Notes: generated from the sequence alone by a model not told the origin. DNA of 64,000 nucleotides from Streptomyces sp. 1331.2 (GCF_900199205.1 NZ_OBMJ01000001.1:310001-374000), one strand, 5' to 3'; counted from the first letter of the stretch, positions 1-8,915 are shown. Translations and numbers: made by a program.

Positions 1-286
1 GGTCCGAAGACCCTGCGCCCGGGCCCTGCGCGGGCCTTCCGGCCCAGGGCATCGGCGCAGGTCAGCCCGGTTTCGCCGGCCGGGAGCGGCGGGAACGGAC
101 CGATCGGCCGTTGGAGTGATCCACCCGCGTTCGGCGCAACGCTCCTGGACCCGGCGCGTTTCCCATGGCGTGCGCCCTCCAGCAGGGGTGCGCGCGGGTC
201 CGCGCCGACCGGTTCCCGCCTCCCGGCCGGCCCGCCGGTGCCTCCCGGTACCACCCGCACCGGTCCCGCTGATGAGAGGAAATGTC
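1..286. other. Upstream leader, no gene supported
   Basis: No frame here has convincing coding content. The stretch precedes the P450-terpene synthase gene. A frame continuous with that gene extends back to about 116, but it is Arg/Pro-rich and has no family resemblance. GC-rich inverted segments near 18-50 may be the terminator of a gene outside the window. Confidence 0.4.
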
Positions 287-2833
287 ATGACCCTGACCGA
301 GACGCAGAAACGGATCGTCTCCCCGAGAACCGCTCCGAGAACCGCCCCGGGCCCCTCCCCCGTGGCCCGCGCCGCCGTCCCCCCGCTCGCCCCCGGCGCC
401 CTGCCCGGCCTCGGGCACACCGCCGCCCTGCTGCGCGACCCGCTCGGCTTCCTCGGCTCCCTGGCCCGCCACGGCGGCGTGGTCCGGATCCGGCTCGGAC
501 CCCGCACCGTCTGCGTGGTCACCGACGCCCGGCTGGTCCACACCCTGCTCGTCGCGCTCGCCTACGACTGCCCGCGCGGCGCCGTCCAGGACACCCTCAA
601 GACGGCCTTCGGCGACGGCCTGCTGATGTCCGAGGGGCAGGCCCACCGCGACCGCCGCCGGATCATCCAACCCGCCTTCGCCCCGGACCGGATGGCCGAG
701 TACCTGGCCGTGATGCACCAGGTCGCCGAGGAGCGGGCCGGCCGCTGGCGCCCGGGCCAGGTCCTCGACGTGGCCAAGGAGATGAACCACCTCGCGCTGG
801 AGATCGTCACCCGCTCGCTCTTCGATGCCCGGCTCAGCGAGGACGCCACCGTCGCCTTCCACCGGGCGCTGCCGGACCTGGTGAAGGGCCAGATCGTCCA
901 GTCCCTCTACCCGCACCCGGCGCTCGGCCGCCTGCCGCTGCCCGTCAACCGGCGCTTCGACGCCGCCGTACGGGTGCTCAACCGGGTGGTCGACCAGGCC
1001 GTCAACGCCCCTGCCGCGAGCGCGCGTTGGAACACCGGCCGGGGCACCCTGCCGGCCCTGCTGCGTGCCGCGACCGACCCGGCCACCGGCCGGCCGCTCA
1101 CCGAGGCCGACGTCCGCTCCGAGGCCATCACCATGTTCGGCGCGGGCACCGAGACCGTCTCCACCACGCTGACCTGGCTGCTCGACGAACTGCTGCGCCA
1201 CCCCGAGGTGGAGGCCCGGGTCCTCGCCGAACTGGACGAGCACCTGCCCGCCGGTACCGCGCCCACCCCCGAAGCGCTCGCCCGGCTCACGTACACCCGC
1301 GACGTCACCCAGGAGGTGGTGCGGCTGCACGCGCCCAACGCCTTCCTGATGCGCACCGCCAAGGTGCCGGTCGAGCTCGGCCCGTACCGGATCCCGGCCG
1401 GCACCGAGCTGCTGTACAGCCTCACCGCGCTGCACCGCGACCCGGTGCGCTACCCCGAACCGCTCGGCTTCCGGCCCGAGCGCTGGCAGGACGGCGGCGG
1501 CGCCGGACGACCCTCGTTCCTCCCCTTCGGAGCCGGCAAGCACAAGTGCATCGGGGAGGCCTTCGCCTGGGCGGAGCTGACCGTCGCGGCGGCTGCGATC
1601 CTGCGCCGCTGGCGACCGGTGGCCGTGCCGGGGGCGCGGGCCCGGGAGGTGGTCTGGACGACCGTCCAGGCGCAGGGGCTGCGCGTCCGGCTGGCACCGC
1701 GCGAGGACCGGGCACCGCGCGAGGACGTGGCCTCGGGCGGGGAGCGGACACCCGGTGGCGACCGGACGGTCCGCGCCGAGCCGACGCTCCGCGGGAGCGG
1801 CACGCCGGCGAAGCCCGGTGGGCCGGCGGCCCCGGCCCGGTGCCCGTTCACCGCCGCGGCCCCCACGGTGCCCCACACCCCGGCCCCCGCCAGCACCCCC
1901 GCCCCGCTGCGCGCCGCCGAACTGCGGGCCACCGAACTGCGCGCCGCCGCGGACCGGCACGCCGACTGGACGGTCCGCCAAGGCCTGCTCGCCCCCGCCG
2001 AACTGCCCGGCTACCGGGCCTACGCCCTGCACGAGTTGATCGGCCACGCCTTCCCCCGCGCCCGGGGCGCCGAACTCGACCTGCTGGTGGACGTGTTGGG
2101 CTGGTTCACCATCCTCGACGACCGCTTCGACGGCCCGCCCGGCCGCCGCCCGGCCGAGGCTCGCGCCGTGGTCGACCCGCTGATCGCGGTCCTCGACGGC
2201 GAGCAACTCCCCTCGGACGACCGGCTCCTGAGCTCCTGGCAGGAGCTCTGGGAGCGCCAGACCGCCTCGATGTCCCCAGTCTGGCGTGCCCGCGCGGCCC
2301 GCGAGTGGCGGGCCTGCCTGGCCACCTTCCCCGCCGAGGCCGACCACCGCGCCCGCGGCACCGTGCCCGCCCGCGGGCTCGGCCTCGCAGACACCATGCG
2401 GCTGCGCCGCCACGGCAGCTGCCTCTACCCGTTCATGAACATACTGGAACGGGTCCACGGCTCCGACGCCCCCGCCGCCCTGCACGCGGAGCCCGCACTG
2501 CACCGCCTGCGCGCCAACACCGCCGACGCCGCCACGCTGATCAACGACCTCTACTCGCTGGAGCGGGAGGAGCGGCAGACCGCGGCCGCCTTCAACACCG
2601 TGCTCACCCTCCAACGGGCCCGCGGCTGTACCCGCAGCCGGGCCCTCCGTGCGGTGCGCGACCGGGTGGCACGGCTGCGGCGGGAGAACGAGGAGCTGCG
2701 CCGCGACCTGCGGCGCCGCCACCCGGAGGGGCGCTGGTACCTGGACGGCACCCGGGAACTGGTCGCGGGCGTACAGGCCTGGTCCAGCACCAGCGACCGC
2801 TACCTGGTGCCGGACGCCGGCCGGCGCCGCTGA
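287..2833 (+). CDS. Cytochrome P450 - class I terpene synthase fusion
   Basis: An 848-residue two-domain enzyme. Residues about 20-470 are a P450: I-helix AGTET with Thr290, the ExxR pair E343/R346, and a heme loop FGAGKHKCIG with Cys421 as thiolate ligand. A disordered Pro/Ala/Arg-rich linker (about 470-545) leads to a class I terpene cyclase with the metal motif DDRFD (611-615), the NSE motif NDLYSLERE (N753, S757, E761) and a C-terminal RY pair. Expected role: the synthase cyclises a prenyl diphosphate, probably farnesyl diphosphate, and the P450 oxidises the product. Both active sites look intact. The start at 287 is chosen for AGAGGA six bases upstream. No prenyltransferase, ferredoxin or ferredoxin reductase lies nearby, so redox partners must come from elsewhere. 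Substrate and product cannot be read from sequence. Confidence 0.93.
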   Translation: MTLTETQKRIVSPRTAPRTAPGPSPVARAAVPPLAPGALPGLGHTAALLRDPLGFLGSLARHGGVVRIRLGPRTVCVVTDARLVHTLLVALAYDCPRGAVQDTLKTAFGDGLLMSEGQAHRDRRRIIQPAFAPDRMAEYLAVMHQVAEERAGRWRPGQVLDVAKEMNHLALEIVTRSLFDARLSEDATVAFHRALPDLVKGQIVQSLYPHPALGRLPLPVNRRFDAAVRVLNRVVDQAVNAPAASARWNTGRGTLPALLRAATDPATGRPLTEADVRSEAITMFGAGTETVSTTLTWLLDELLRHPEVEARVLAELDEHLPAGTAPTPEALARLTYTRDVTQEVVRLHAPNAFLMRTAKVPVELGPYRIPAGTELLYSLTALHRDPVRYPEPLGFRPERWQDGGGAGRPSFLPFGAGKHKCIGEAFAWAELTVAAAAILRRWRPVAVPGARAREVVWTTVQAQGLRVRLAPREDRAPREDVASGGERTPGGDRTVRAEPTLRGSGTPAKPGGPAAPARCPFTAAAPTVPHTPAPASTPAPLRAAELRATELRAAADRHADWTVRQGLLAPAELPGYRAYALHELIGHAFPRARGAELDLLVDVLGWFTILDDRFDGPPGRRPAEARAVVDPLIAVLDGEQLPSDDRLLSSWQELWERQTASMSPVWRARAAREWRACLATFPAEADHRARGTVPARGLGLADTMRLRRHGSCLYPFMNILERVHGSDAPAALHAEPALHRLRANTADAATLINDLYSLEREERQTAAAFNTVLTLQRARGCTRSRALRAVRDRVARLRRENEELRRDLRRRHPEGRWYLDGTRELVAGVQAWSSTSDRYLVPDAGRRR

Positions 2834-2903
2834 CCGGACGACTCCGTCGAGCGGCGCGACCCCGTCAAGCGGACGACCGGAGGAGCCGCCCGCCCCGGTT
2901 CCG

Positions 2904-3083
2904 CTACTTCCGGCCGCCGAGCGCGAACAGCAGCAGCACGAAGCCGGCGAACAGGTGCGTGGCGAAGATGTAGATGCCCGCACGGATCAGCATCGCCTTG
3001 CGGCGCTTCTTCTCGTCGCTCGTGCTGTCGCTCGTACTGGTGCTGTTGCTGGTGCTGGTGCTGTCGCCCGCGCTGCTGCTCAT
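2904..3083 (-). CDS. Small single-pass membrane protein, DUF6126-like
   Basis: A 59-residue protein: a Ser/Thr/Asp-rich N-terminal half, a basic stretch DEKKRRK, then one hydrophobic segment (about residues 33-54) and GGRK at the end. The positive charges before the segment suggest an inside N-terminus. It resembles the short DUF6126 proteins of streptomycetes, from memory only. The start at 3083 follows GAGGAGA about ten bases upstream. It lies just downstream of the ArsR gene on the same strand, so co-transcription is likely. Function unknown. Confidence 0.65.
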   Translation of the reverse strand: MSSSAGDSTSTSNSTSTSDSTSDEKKRRKAMLIRAGIYIFATHLFAGFVLLLFALGGRK

Positions 3084-3151
3084 GGTGGGTGGTTCTCCTC
3101 GGATCGGGCGGTCGGGCCGGACGCCGCTCGGCACGGCCGGCTCGGCGGGAC

Positions 3152-3496
3152 TCAGCGCGGCTGCCGGACGCCGGACGCGCGCAGCTCGGTGAGCAGCGCG
3201 CCCTGGTCGGTGATCAGTTCGGTCAGGATCCGCCGTGCCGCGCGCAGCAGCTCGGCGACGTCCGGGGTGCTGAGCGCGTACACCACCGTGTTGCCCTCCC
3301 GGGTGGCCGTGACCAGCTGGGTGCGGCGCAGCACCGCGAGCTGCTGGGAGAGGTTGGACGGCTCGACCTCGATCTCCGCCAGCAGCTCGCGCACCGGCCG
3401 GGGTCCGTCCTGGAGCAGTTCCAGGACGCGGATGCGCACGGGGTGGCCGAGGGTGCGGAAGAACTCCGCCTTGGCCTGGTACAGCGGGACCGGCAT
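3152..3496 (-). CDS. ArsR-family winged-helix transcriptional regulator
   Basis: A 114-residue DNA-binding protein. The segment from AEFFRTLGHPVRIRVLELL to VYALSTPDVAELL is the classic ArsR winged helix, with recognition helix around PSNLSQQLAVLRR and wing around TATREGNTVVYAL. No cysteine cluster for metal binding is visible, so the signal may not be a metal. The same frame runs upstream to a TTG at 3598, but the family N-terminus and GAGGGG upstream of 3496 favour this start. It probably represses its own operon, which includes the small membrane protein downstream. Confidence 0.9.
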   Translation of the reverse strand: MPVPLYQAKAEFFRTLGHPVRIRVLELLQDGPRPVRELLAEIEVEPSNLSQQLAVLRRTQLVTATREGNTVVYALSTPDVAELLRAARRILTELITDQGALLTELRASGVRQPR

Positions 3497-3679
3497 GGTC
3501 GGCGCCCCTCCTCTGGTCCGGCTCGGTGGTCGTCGGGCCGGGCGGGGTCCGTGCCGCGGCCGGTAGGCATCATCGCGGACAGATGAAGACTTCTTCAAGT
3601 CGCCGGGGTGTGGCGATGGCCGGCGAGCGCGCGGGAGTGACCGACGTCACCTGCGGCGGTCGTGTCGGGGCAGGCCGAA

Positions 3680-3715
3680 GCCGAGCCCGGGGAGCTGCCA
3701 ACTCCCGGGCTCGGC
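3680..3715 (-). terminator. Intrinsic terminator-like hairpin
   Basis: Arms GCCGAGCCCGGGGAG and CTCCCGGGCTCGGC pair around a short loop, 18 bases past the stop of the secreted-protein gene at 3734. There is no U-tract, which is usual for actinobacterial terminators. Confidence 0.7.
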
Positions 3716-3733
3716 AGCGACAGTGATGAAACG

Positions 3734-4195
3734 TCAGCAGACCACCGGCACATCGACCGTCACCGGGGCCGGTCCCCGCCAGTAGCTCTCGACCGAGAAG
3801 GATGCGTGCACGGTCGACCCGCACGGCACGGTCGCGGTGACGCCGTCGACCCGCACGGTGCTGACCGTGAACACGGCGCGGCCGCTCACCGCACCGAGCG
3901 AACCGCCGCCGGCCACGTCGGCCGACAGCCGGGTGAACAGCTCCTGCGGCGCCGGCGGCCACGGGGTGCCCGGGGACGGCGGGCCGGCCAGCCCGATCTG
4001 CCCGTAGAGCACGACGCTGTCACCGGTGACGTCGGCGCAGACCTTGGTGGACAGTCCGGCCTGCAGTCCGGACCACCCGCAGGTGGTGACGGTGGTGGTG
4101 GCGGCCGTCTGGGTCGCGGCGAAGGCCGGTACGGGCGCAGCGAGCAGGGCGGTGGCACCGGCGGCACCGGCCGCGATCCTGGCGATGCGGTTCAT
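3734..4195 (-). CDS. Secreted protein of unknown function
   Basis: A 153-residue protein with a Sec signal peptide: MNRIAR, a hydrophobic core and an AFA-A cleavage site near residue 26. The mature part is about 127 residues, beta-rich in character, with four Cys that could form two disulfides, and it ends in PVVC. No known domain is recognised. The start at 4195 is supported by AAGGAGG upstream. Small secreted Cys-containing proteins like this are common in streptomycetes. It stands alone, with a terminator hairpin directly downstream. Confidence 0.75.
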   Translation of the reverse strand: MNRIARIAAGAAGATALLAAPVPAFAATQTAATTTVTTCGWSGLQAGLSTKVCADVTGDSVVLYGQIGLAGPPSPGTPWPPAPQELFTRLSADVAGGGSLGAVSGRAVFTVSTVRVDGVTATVPCGSTVHASFSVESYWRGPAPVTVDVPVVC

Positions 4196-4451
4196 GGGCT
4201 CCTCCTTGGAGGGTGCGAGGGGAACGATCAAGGACAGGTGGCGTGGCACATATGACATTTCATAGGCCCACGACAGGAACTTTGCCATGCGATTCCCATG
4301 CCAGGCTCCCGATTTGCCCTTCGAAATAGTGCCGCGACCGAAAGCAGACCTTCGATGGCGTAATCACTCCAGGACGGCCGAACGCCCGCTCACGCCCGGG
4401 CGACACCCACGTTGACCACGGGTGAACCCGCGGCCACCGCAAGCGGCGGGG

Positions 4452-5600
4452 TCAGTCGAGGGAGGCGCGCAGGGCGTCGATGCGGGCGACGGCGGTGGTG
4501 AAGGCGGCGCGGTCGAGGCGGCCGGAGTCGAGGGCGGCGGCCAGGGCTTCGGTGGCGTCCTCGGCCTGCTGCGGGTCGCGGGCGGAGCAGAGCAGCAGGT
4601 CCATGCCCGCCTCGGCGGCGGCCACCGCGCGCTCACCGGTGTCACCGAAGGGGACGAGGGCGCCGGCCTCCATGGCGTCGGTGACGGTCACGCCGTCGAA
4701 GCCGAGCCGGTCGCGGAGTTCGCCCTTGATGACGGCGGGCGACAGGCCGGCCGGGCGCTCCGGGTCCAGTGCCGGGTAGACCGCCCAGGAGGCCATCACC
4801 AGCCGTACGCCCGCCGCGATGGCGGCCCGGTAGGGAGCCTCGTCGCGGTCCCGGATCCGCTCCAGCGGGAGGTCGAGGGTGACCGGGCGCTCGTCCGTGT
4901 TCTCGGCGCGGGCGGCGGCACCGAGGCCCGGGAAGTGCTTGGCGGTCGCGGCGACCCCGAGGCCCTGCTGGGCGGCGAGGAAGGCAGTGCCCAACTGGCC
5001 CACCGCGGACGGGTCCTGACTGTAGGAGCGCTCGGAGTGGTCGATGAAGTTGTCCGGGGTGTCGAAGACGTCGAGCACCGGGGCGAGGTTGAGGTTGAGC
5101 CCGGCGTCGGTGAGCGTCCGGGCGGCGCCGAGGCCGGATTCCGCCGCGGCGGCCACCGGGTTCGGGGCCTGGCCGGTGCGGCGGGCGGAGAGTTCGGGGG
5201 CACCGCGCAGCCGACGGACCTTGCCGCCCTCCTGGTCGGTCATCAGCAGCAGCGCGTGCGGGTGCGGTGCCTCGGCCGCCGCCTGCTTGAGCTCGGCGAC
5301 GGCCTCGGCCAGCTGTTCGGGGCCGGTGATGTTCTGGCCGAAGAGGATCACCCCGGCCGCCCGGCCCTCCCGGATGGTCTGCAGCACTCCGGGCGGCGGG
5401 GTCGGCCCTGCGTACGAGAGGACGATCCGCCGTCCGGCGAGGGTGCGGGAGTCCTCCGGGGCCTGGGCTGCCATGGTGACGGTCCTCTCGGTGTGGGTGG
5501 GGCGCACCTCGGAGGCCGTTCCGAGCGGAACGGGCCCGAGGGAGACCCCCAGGACCGCGAGCATCACCCCGAACCGGGCGACTCGCCGGAGCGGGGCCAT
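4452..5600 (-). CDS. Exported glycoside hydrolase family 3 protein
   Basis: A 382-residue protein with a signal-like N-terminus (residues 1-30) and a single GH3 TIM-barrel: VILFGQNI, TDQEGGKVRRL, KHFPGLG (221-227) and VTVTDAMEAGAL with the predicted nucleophile Asp308. It is a one-domain, NagZ-sized member, so beta-N-acetylhexosaminidase activity on chitin or wall fragments is the best guess. The Asp-x-His acid/base dyad of NagZ after KHFPG is not evident; the loop reads ENTDERP, so the general acid is unclear. The start at 5600 has AGGAGG upstream. It is divergent from the gene at 5731. Confidence 0.88.
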   Translation of the reverse strand: MAPLRRVARFGVMLAVLGVSLGPVPLGTASEVRPTHTERTVTMAAQAPEDSRTLAGRRIVLSYAGPTPPPGVLQTIREGRAAGVILFGQNITGPEQLAEAVAELKQAAAEAPHPHALLLMTDQEGGKVRRLRGAPELSARRTGQAPNPVAAAAESGLGAARTLTDAGLNLNLAPVLDVFDTPDNFIDHSERSYSQDPSAVGQLGTAFLAAQQGLGVAATAKHFPGLGAAARAENTDERPVTLDLPLERIRDRDEAPYRAAIAAGVRLVMASWAVYPALDPERPAGLSPAVIKGELRDRLGFDGVTVTDAMEAGALVPFGDTGERAVAAAEAGMDLLLCSARDPQQAEDATEALAAALDSGRLDRAAFTTAVARIDALRASLD

Positions 5601-5730
5601 CACGCCTCCTGGGGCAGCAGCGGACTTCGGCCCGTCAGCGTACCCAGCGGGCGTCCTCACCAGTCCGTTCCGCACCAGATTCATCCGATAATCCGATAGG
5701 CACTTCACGGCGGCACCGTAGAGTGGCCGA

Positions 5731-6126
5731 ATGTTCGACCGACTGGAGATCAGGATCCTGCCGCCCGGGCCACGCATCCCCGCCGAGCTGCGGTTCTGGG
5801 TCAACGGCGAGGACCTGGTCGCCCAGACCACCGGCCCGGACGGTCTGGGCCGATGGGCCGCCCTGCTGTTCCCGCACGACCGCCCGAGCCCGCTGCACGC
5901 CACCGGCAAGCCGCACCGGGTGGAACTGGGCGAGCCGGAGTGCACCGGCGGCTGCTGCGGCTACCTCTCCGCCACCGTGCAGCGCTTCGGCCCCGTCGTC
6001 CGCTGGGCCGACTGGGAGGTGCCGTACCTGCAGGCCCGTCCGCCGGAGTTCGACTTCGAAGCGGAGCAGTACGACGCCGAACTCGCCCGCGTCGAGGCCG
6101 ACCTCCGGCGGCAGGAGCCCTCGTGA
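5731..6126 (+). CDS. Conserved hypothetical protein
   Basis: A 131-residue soluble, acidic protein with no signal peptide or membrane segment. It holds a Cys cluster, ECTGGCCGYL (residues 71-80), that could bind a metal, and an aromatic segment RWADWEVPY. The C-terminus is a charged helix. No family is recognised. It converges on the MocR gene, whose stop is 13 bases away. Coding use matches the neighbours, so it is very probably a real gene. Confidence 0.75.
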   Translation: MFDRLEIRILPPGPRIPAELRFWVNGEDLVAQTTGPDGLGRWAALLFPHDRPSPLHATGKPHRVELGEPECTGGCCGYLSATVQRFGPVVRWADWEVPYLQARPPEFDFEAEQYDAELARVEADLRRQEPS

Positions 6127-6139
6127 GGCTTGCCCCCCA

Positions 6140-7621
6140 TCACCCCGCGAGCCGGACCAACTCCCCCAGGACGGCGATGCCTTCGGCCGTCTCCGGCGGC
6201 GAGCCCGCCGCGTAGCCGAGGACCAGACCCGGCGGGTACGGGAGGCGGGCGTGCCAGGACAGGGGCTGGACCTTGACGCCCCGGGCCAGTGCGGCGGCGG
6301 CCAACTCGGCGTCCGTGCAGCCGATGTCCTCCGGCAGGGTCAGCATCAGGTGGAGACCGGCGGCCGCGCCGTGGACCGTGGCGCCCGGGAGGTGGGTGCG
6401 GATGGCGGCGATCACGGCATCCCGGCGACGGCGGTGGCGGCGGCGCAACAGCCGTAGGTGGCGGTCGAGTTCACCGGATTCCATCAGCCGGGCCAGGACC
6501 AGCTGCGGCAGCGCCGGATTGCCGAGGTCGGCGAAGCGCTTGGCGTCGAGGACGGCGTCCCGCAGGCGGGCGGGCACCAGCAGCCAGCCGGTGCGCAGGG
6601 CGGGGGCGAGCAGCTTGGAGATGCTGCCCGCGTAGCAGACCCGGTCCGGCAGGGCGGCCCGGAGCGCGGGCACGGGCGGGCGGTCGTAGCGGTGCTCGGC
6701 GTCGTAGTCGTCCTCGATCACCAGACCGCCCTCGGCCGCCCAGCGCAGCAGTTCGCGCCGGCGGTCGCCGCCGAGGACGACCCCGGTCGGGTACTGGTGG
6801 GCGGGGGTGAGCAGGACCGCCGGGGCGCCGGTGGCGCGCAGGGCGTCGACCCGGACGCCCTCGGCGTCGACCGGGACGGACGGGGTGGCGGCGAGCCAGT
6901 GGGCGAGGTGCTGGCGCGCGCCGAGCGAGCCCGGGTCCTCGACCGCGACCTCGGTGATGCCCTCCTGTCCGAGGGCGCGGCCGAGCAGGGCCAGCGCCTG
7001 GGCCGTCCCGGCGACGATCAGCACCTCCTCGGGATCGGCGCGGATGCCCCGGTTGCGGGCGAGCCAGTGGGCGACCGCCTCGCGCAGCGCGGGGGTGCCG
7101 CGGACGTCGCCGTAACCCAGGTCGGAGGCGGCGAGGCCGTCGAGGACGGCGCGTTCGGCGCGCAGCCAGGCGGCGCGGGGGAACGCCGCGAGGTCGGGCA
7201 CGCCGGGGGTGAGGTCGATCCGGGCGGGGGCGGCGCGCAGCTGGTCCCACACGGCGGGGCCGGGGTGGTCCCGGAAGAGGGCGGGGGCGTCGGAGCGCGG
7301 AGCGGGCGGCACGGCGGGAGGAGCCGGGCGCGCGACCACGACGGTGCCGCCCCGCCCGTACCCGGCGACCTGCCCCTCCTCGGCGAGGCGCCGGTAGGCG
7401 TCGGTCACCACCCCGCGGGAGACGCCGAGTTCGGCCGCCAGCACCCGGCTGGCGGGCAGTCGACTGCCGGCCGGGAGCCGCCCGTCGGCGACCGCCTCGC
7501 GCAGCCGGCGGGCGAGCCAGTCGGTGAGGCCGCCGGGCGGGGCGTCGGCGGTGTCGAGCTGGAGGAAGTCGGCACCGGTCTCTTTGGACCTGTCCGATGC
7601 GGCGGCTTTGGACCTGTTCAC
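6140..7621 (-). CDS. MocR/PdxR-type regulator (GntR HTH + aminotransferase fold)
   Basis: A 493-residue regulator. Residues about 25-100 are a GntR winged helix (LPASRVLAAELGVSRGVVTDAY). The rest is a fold-type I aminotransferase domain with VIEDDYDAEHRYDR and the PLP lysine in GSISK. Members use PLP as effector or cofactor and usually control a divergent neighbour, here the methyltransferase at 7651. GTG at 7621 is the chosen start; no ATG or Shine-Dalgarno lies near, so a leaderless start is possible. Two copies of a 12-bp repeat overlap the first codons (separate entry). Confidence 0.9.
   Translation of the reverse strand: MNRSKAAASDRSKETGADFLQLDTADAPPGGLTDWLARRLREAVADGRLPAGSRLPASRVLAAELGVSRGVVTDAYRRLAEEGQVAGYGRGGTVVVARPAPPAVPPAPRSDAPALFRDHPGPAVWDQLRAAPARIDLTPGVPDLAAFPRAAWLRAERAVLDGLAASDLGYGDVRGTPALREAVAHWLARNRGIRADPEEVLIVAGTAQALALLGRALGQEGITEVAVEDPGSLGARQHLAHWLAATPSVPVDAEGVRVDALRATGAPAVLLTPAHQYPTGVVLGGDRRRELLRWAAEGGLVIEDDYDAEHRYDRPPVPALRAALPDRVCYAGSISKLLAPALRTGWLLVPARLRDAVLDAKRFADLGNPALPQLVLARLMESGELDRHLRLLRRRHRRRRDAVIAAIRTHLPGATVHGAAAGLHLMLTLPEDIGCTDAELAAAALARGVKVQPLSWHARLPYPPGLVLGYAAGSPPETAEGIAVLGELVRLAG
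7582..7617. promoter_or_regulatory. 12-bp direct repeats, candidate MocR operator
   Basis: CTTTGGACCTGT occurs at 7582-7593 and again at 7606-7617, exactly 24 bp apart, which puts both on nearly the same helix face. A partial third copy, CCGGACC, follows at 7621. Direct repeats are how several MocR proteins bind DNA. The site overlaps the predicted start of the regulator and lies just upstream of the divergent methyltransferase, so it could control both. TTGGAC within the repeats could also act as a -35 box. Confidence 0.5.
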
Positions 7622-7650
7622 CGGACCATAGTGACGCGAGGGTGGGGTCC

Positions 7651-8502
7651 ATGACCACGGAAACGGCACTGCCCGACAAGCAGGACAGGTACGAAAGCAA
7701 GAACTACGTCCACGGCTACTCGGACACCGAGGCGCAGCGCCTCGGCGACCAGGCGGACACCCTCGCCTGGCTGCTGCACACGGGCACGGCGTACCCGGCG
7801 GGCAGCCGGGTGTTGGAGGCGGGCTGCGGGGTGGGGGCGCAGACGGTGCACCTGCTGGCCGCCAGCCCCGGCGTGCTGCTGACCGCCGCGGACCTCTCGG
7901 CGGAGTCGCTGGCCCAGGCCCGCGCCCGGGTGGCGGAGCAGGTGCCCGGCGCGGACGTGGCCTGGCACCACGGCGACCTGCACCGACTGCCCTTCCCGGA
8001 CGCCTCGTTCGACCACGTCTTCCTCTGCTTCGTGCTGGAGCACCTGCCCGATCCGGCGGCCGGGCTGGCGTCGCTGCGGCGGGTGCTGCGGCCGGGCGGG
8101 ACGATCACGGTGATCGAGGGCGACCACGGCTCGGCGTTCTTCCACCCGGAGAGCCCGGCGGCCCGCCGGACGATCGACCACCTGGTCCGTCTCCAGGCCG
8201 GGGCGGGCGGCGACGGCCTGCTCGGCCGCCGCCTCCACCCGCTGCTGACGGCGGCCGGTTTCGCGGACGTGACGGTCCGCCCGAGGACCGTCTACGTCGA
8301 CGGCTCCCGCCCGGCCCTGGTGGAGGGCTTCACCCGGCGGACCTTCGTCGCCATGGTCGAGGCCGTCCGGTCGGAGGCGCTGGCCGCCGGCCTGACCACC
8401 CCGGAGGAGTTCGACCGGGGCATCGCCGAGCTGCGCCGCGCCGCCGAGCCGGGCGGGACGTTCCACTACGCCTTCTTCAAGGCCGTCGCGGTCAACCCCT
8501 GA
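7651..8502 (+). CDS. Class I SAM-dependent methyltransferase
   Basis: A 283-residue protein with the Rossmann methyltransferase motifs: VLEAGCGVGAQT (motif I), LTAADLS (post-I), LPFPDASFDHVFLCFVLEHL (motifs II-III region) and LRRVLRPGGTI. It resembles small-molecule (ubiE/arsM-like) methyltransferases; the acceptor is unknown. It is transcribed divergently from the MocR regulator with about 30 bp between starts, and is therefore its likely target. The start at 7651 has GAGGGTGG upstream. Confidence 0.9.
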   Translation: MTTETALPDKQDRYESKNYVHGYSDTEAQRLGDQADTLAWLLHTGTAYPAGSRVLEAGCGVGAQTVHLLAASPGVLLTAADLSAESLAQARARVAEQVPGADVAWHHGDLHRLPFPDASFDHVFLCFVLEHLPDPAAGLASLRRVLRPGGTITVIEGDHGSAFFHPESPAARRTIDHLVRLQAGAGGDGLLGRRLHPLLTAAGFADVTVRPRTVYVDGSRPALVEGFTRRTFVAMVEAVRSEALAAGLTTPEEFDRGIAELRRAAEPGGTFHYAFFKAVAVNP

Positions 8503-8570
8503 CGACCCCCGGCAGAAGGCACGAGGCCCCGACGCGACACCCCGGCGCGGCGCCCCGACACAGGGCCCGG

Positions 8571-8915
8571 CTATTCGGCCGTGATCCGCAGGATGCCGGT
8601 GGTGGTCCCCTGGTAGACCACCCCGCCGGGGGCAATGGAGCCGACCATCTGGAGCGTGTCGAACAGGAAACCCGCGCCGAGGTAGCCGGTGCGGGTGACG
8701 GCGCCGGTGCGGGGGTCGATCTCGGCGTAGTAGGAGGGGTCGAGGATCGAGGTGATGTCGGTGCCGGGGATGACGGGCTTGCGCAGCACGGTGTGGATCA
8801 GCCCGTCGCCGGTGGAGAGCCGGGGGACGGCGGCGGAGCGCACGCCGGTGTCCCAGGCGAGGTCGCAGCCGGAGCCGTCCGCCCGGACGTCGGCCGAGGC
8901 TCCGGGGAGCGGAAG
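8571..8915 (-). pseudogene. C-terminal remnant of a secreted beta-propeller-like protein
   Basis: About 114 codons of good coding quality with no start region. They begin directly after the stop of the MarR gene and in the same frame. The text includes GSGCDLAW, SAAVPRLSTGDGLIHTV, PSYYAEIDPRTGAV and GSIAPGGVVYQGTTTGILRI, the style of the last blades of a secreted quinoprotein-like propeller. The rest of the gene is absent, so a deletion appears to have fused the MarR gene to the tail. An internal GTG at 8843 could start a 90-residue peptide, but it would be only a fragment. Confidence 0.6.

Noticed and set aside
62..2983. Very long open frames on the minus strand opposite the P450-terpene synthase gene
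   Set aside because: They mirror the GC-biased codons of the real gene, are Gly/Arg/Val repeats without family resemblance, and lack a ribosome site.
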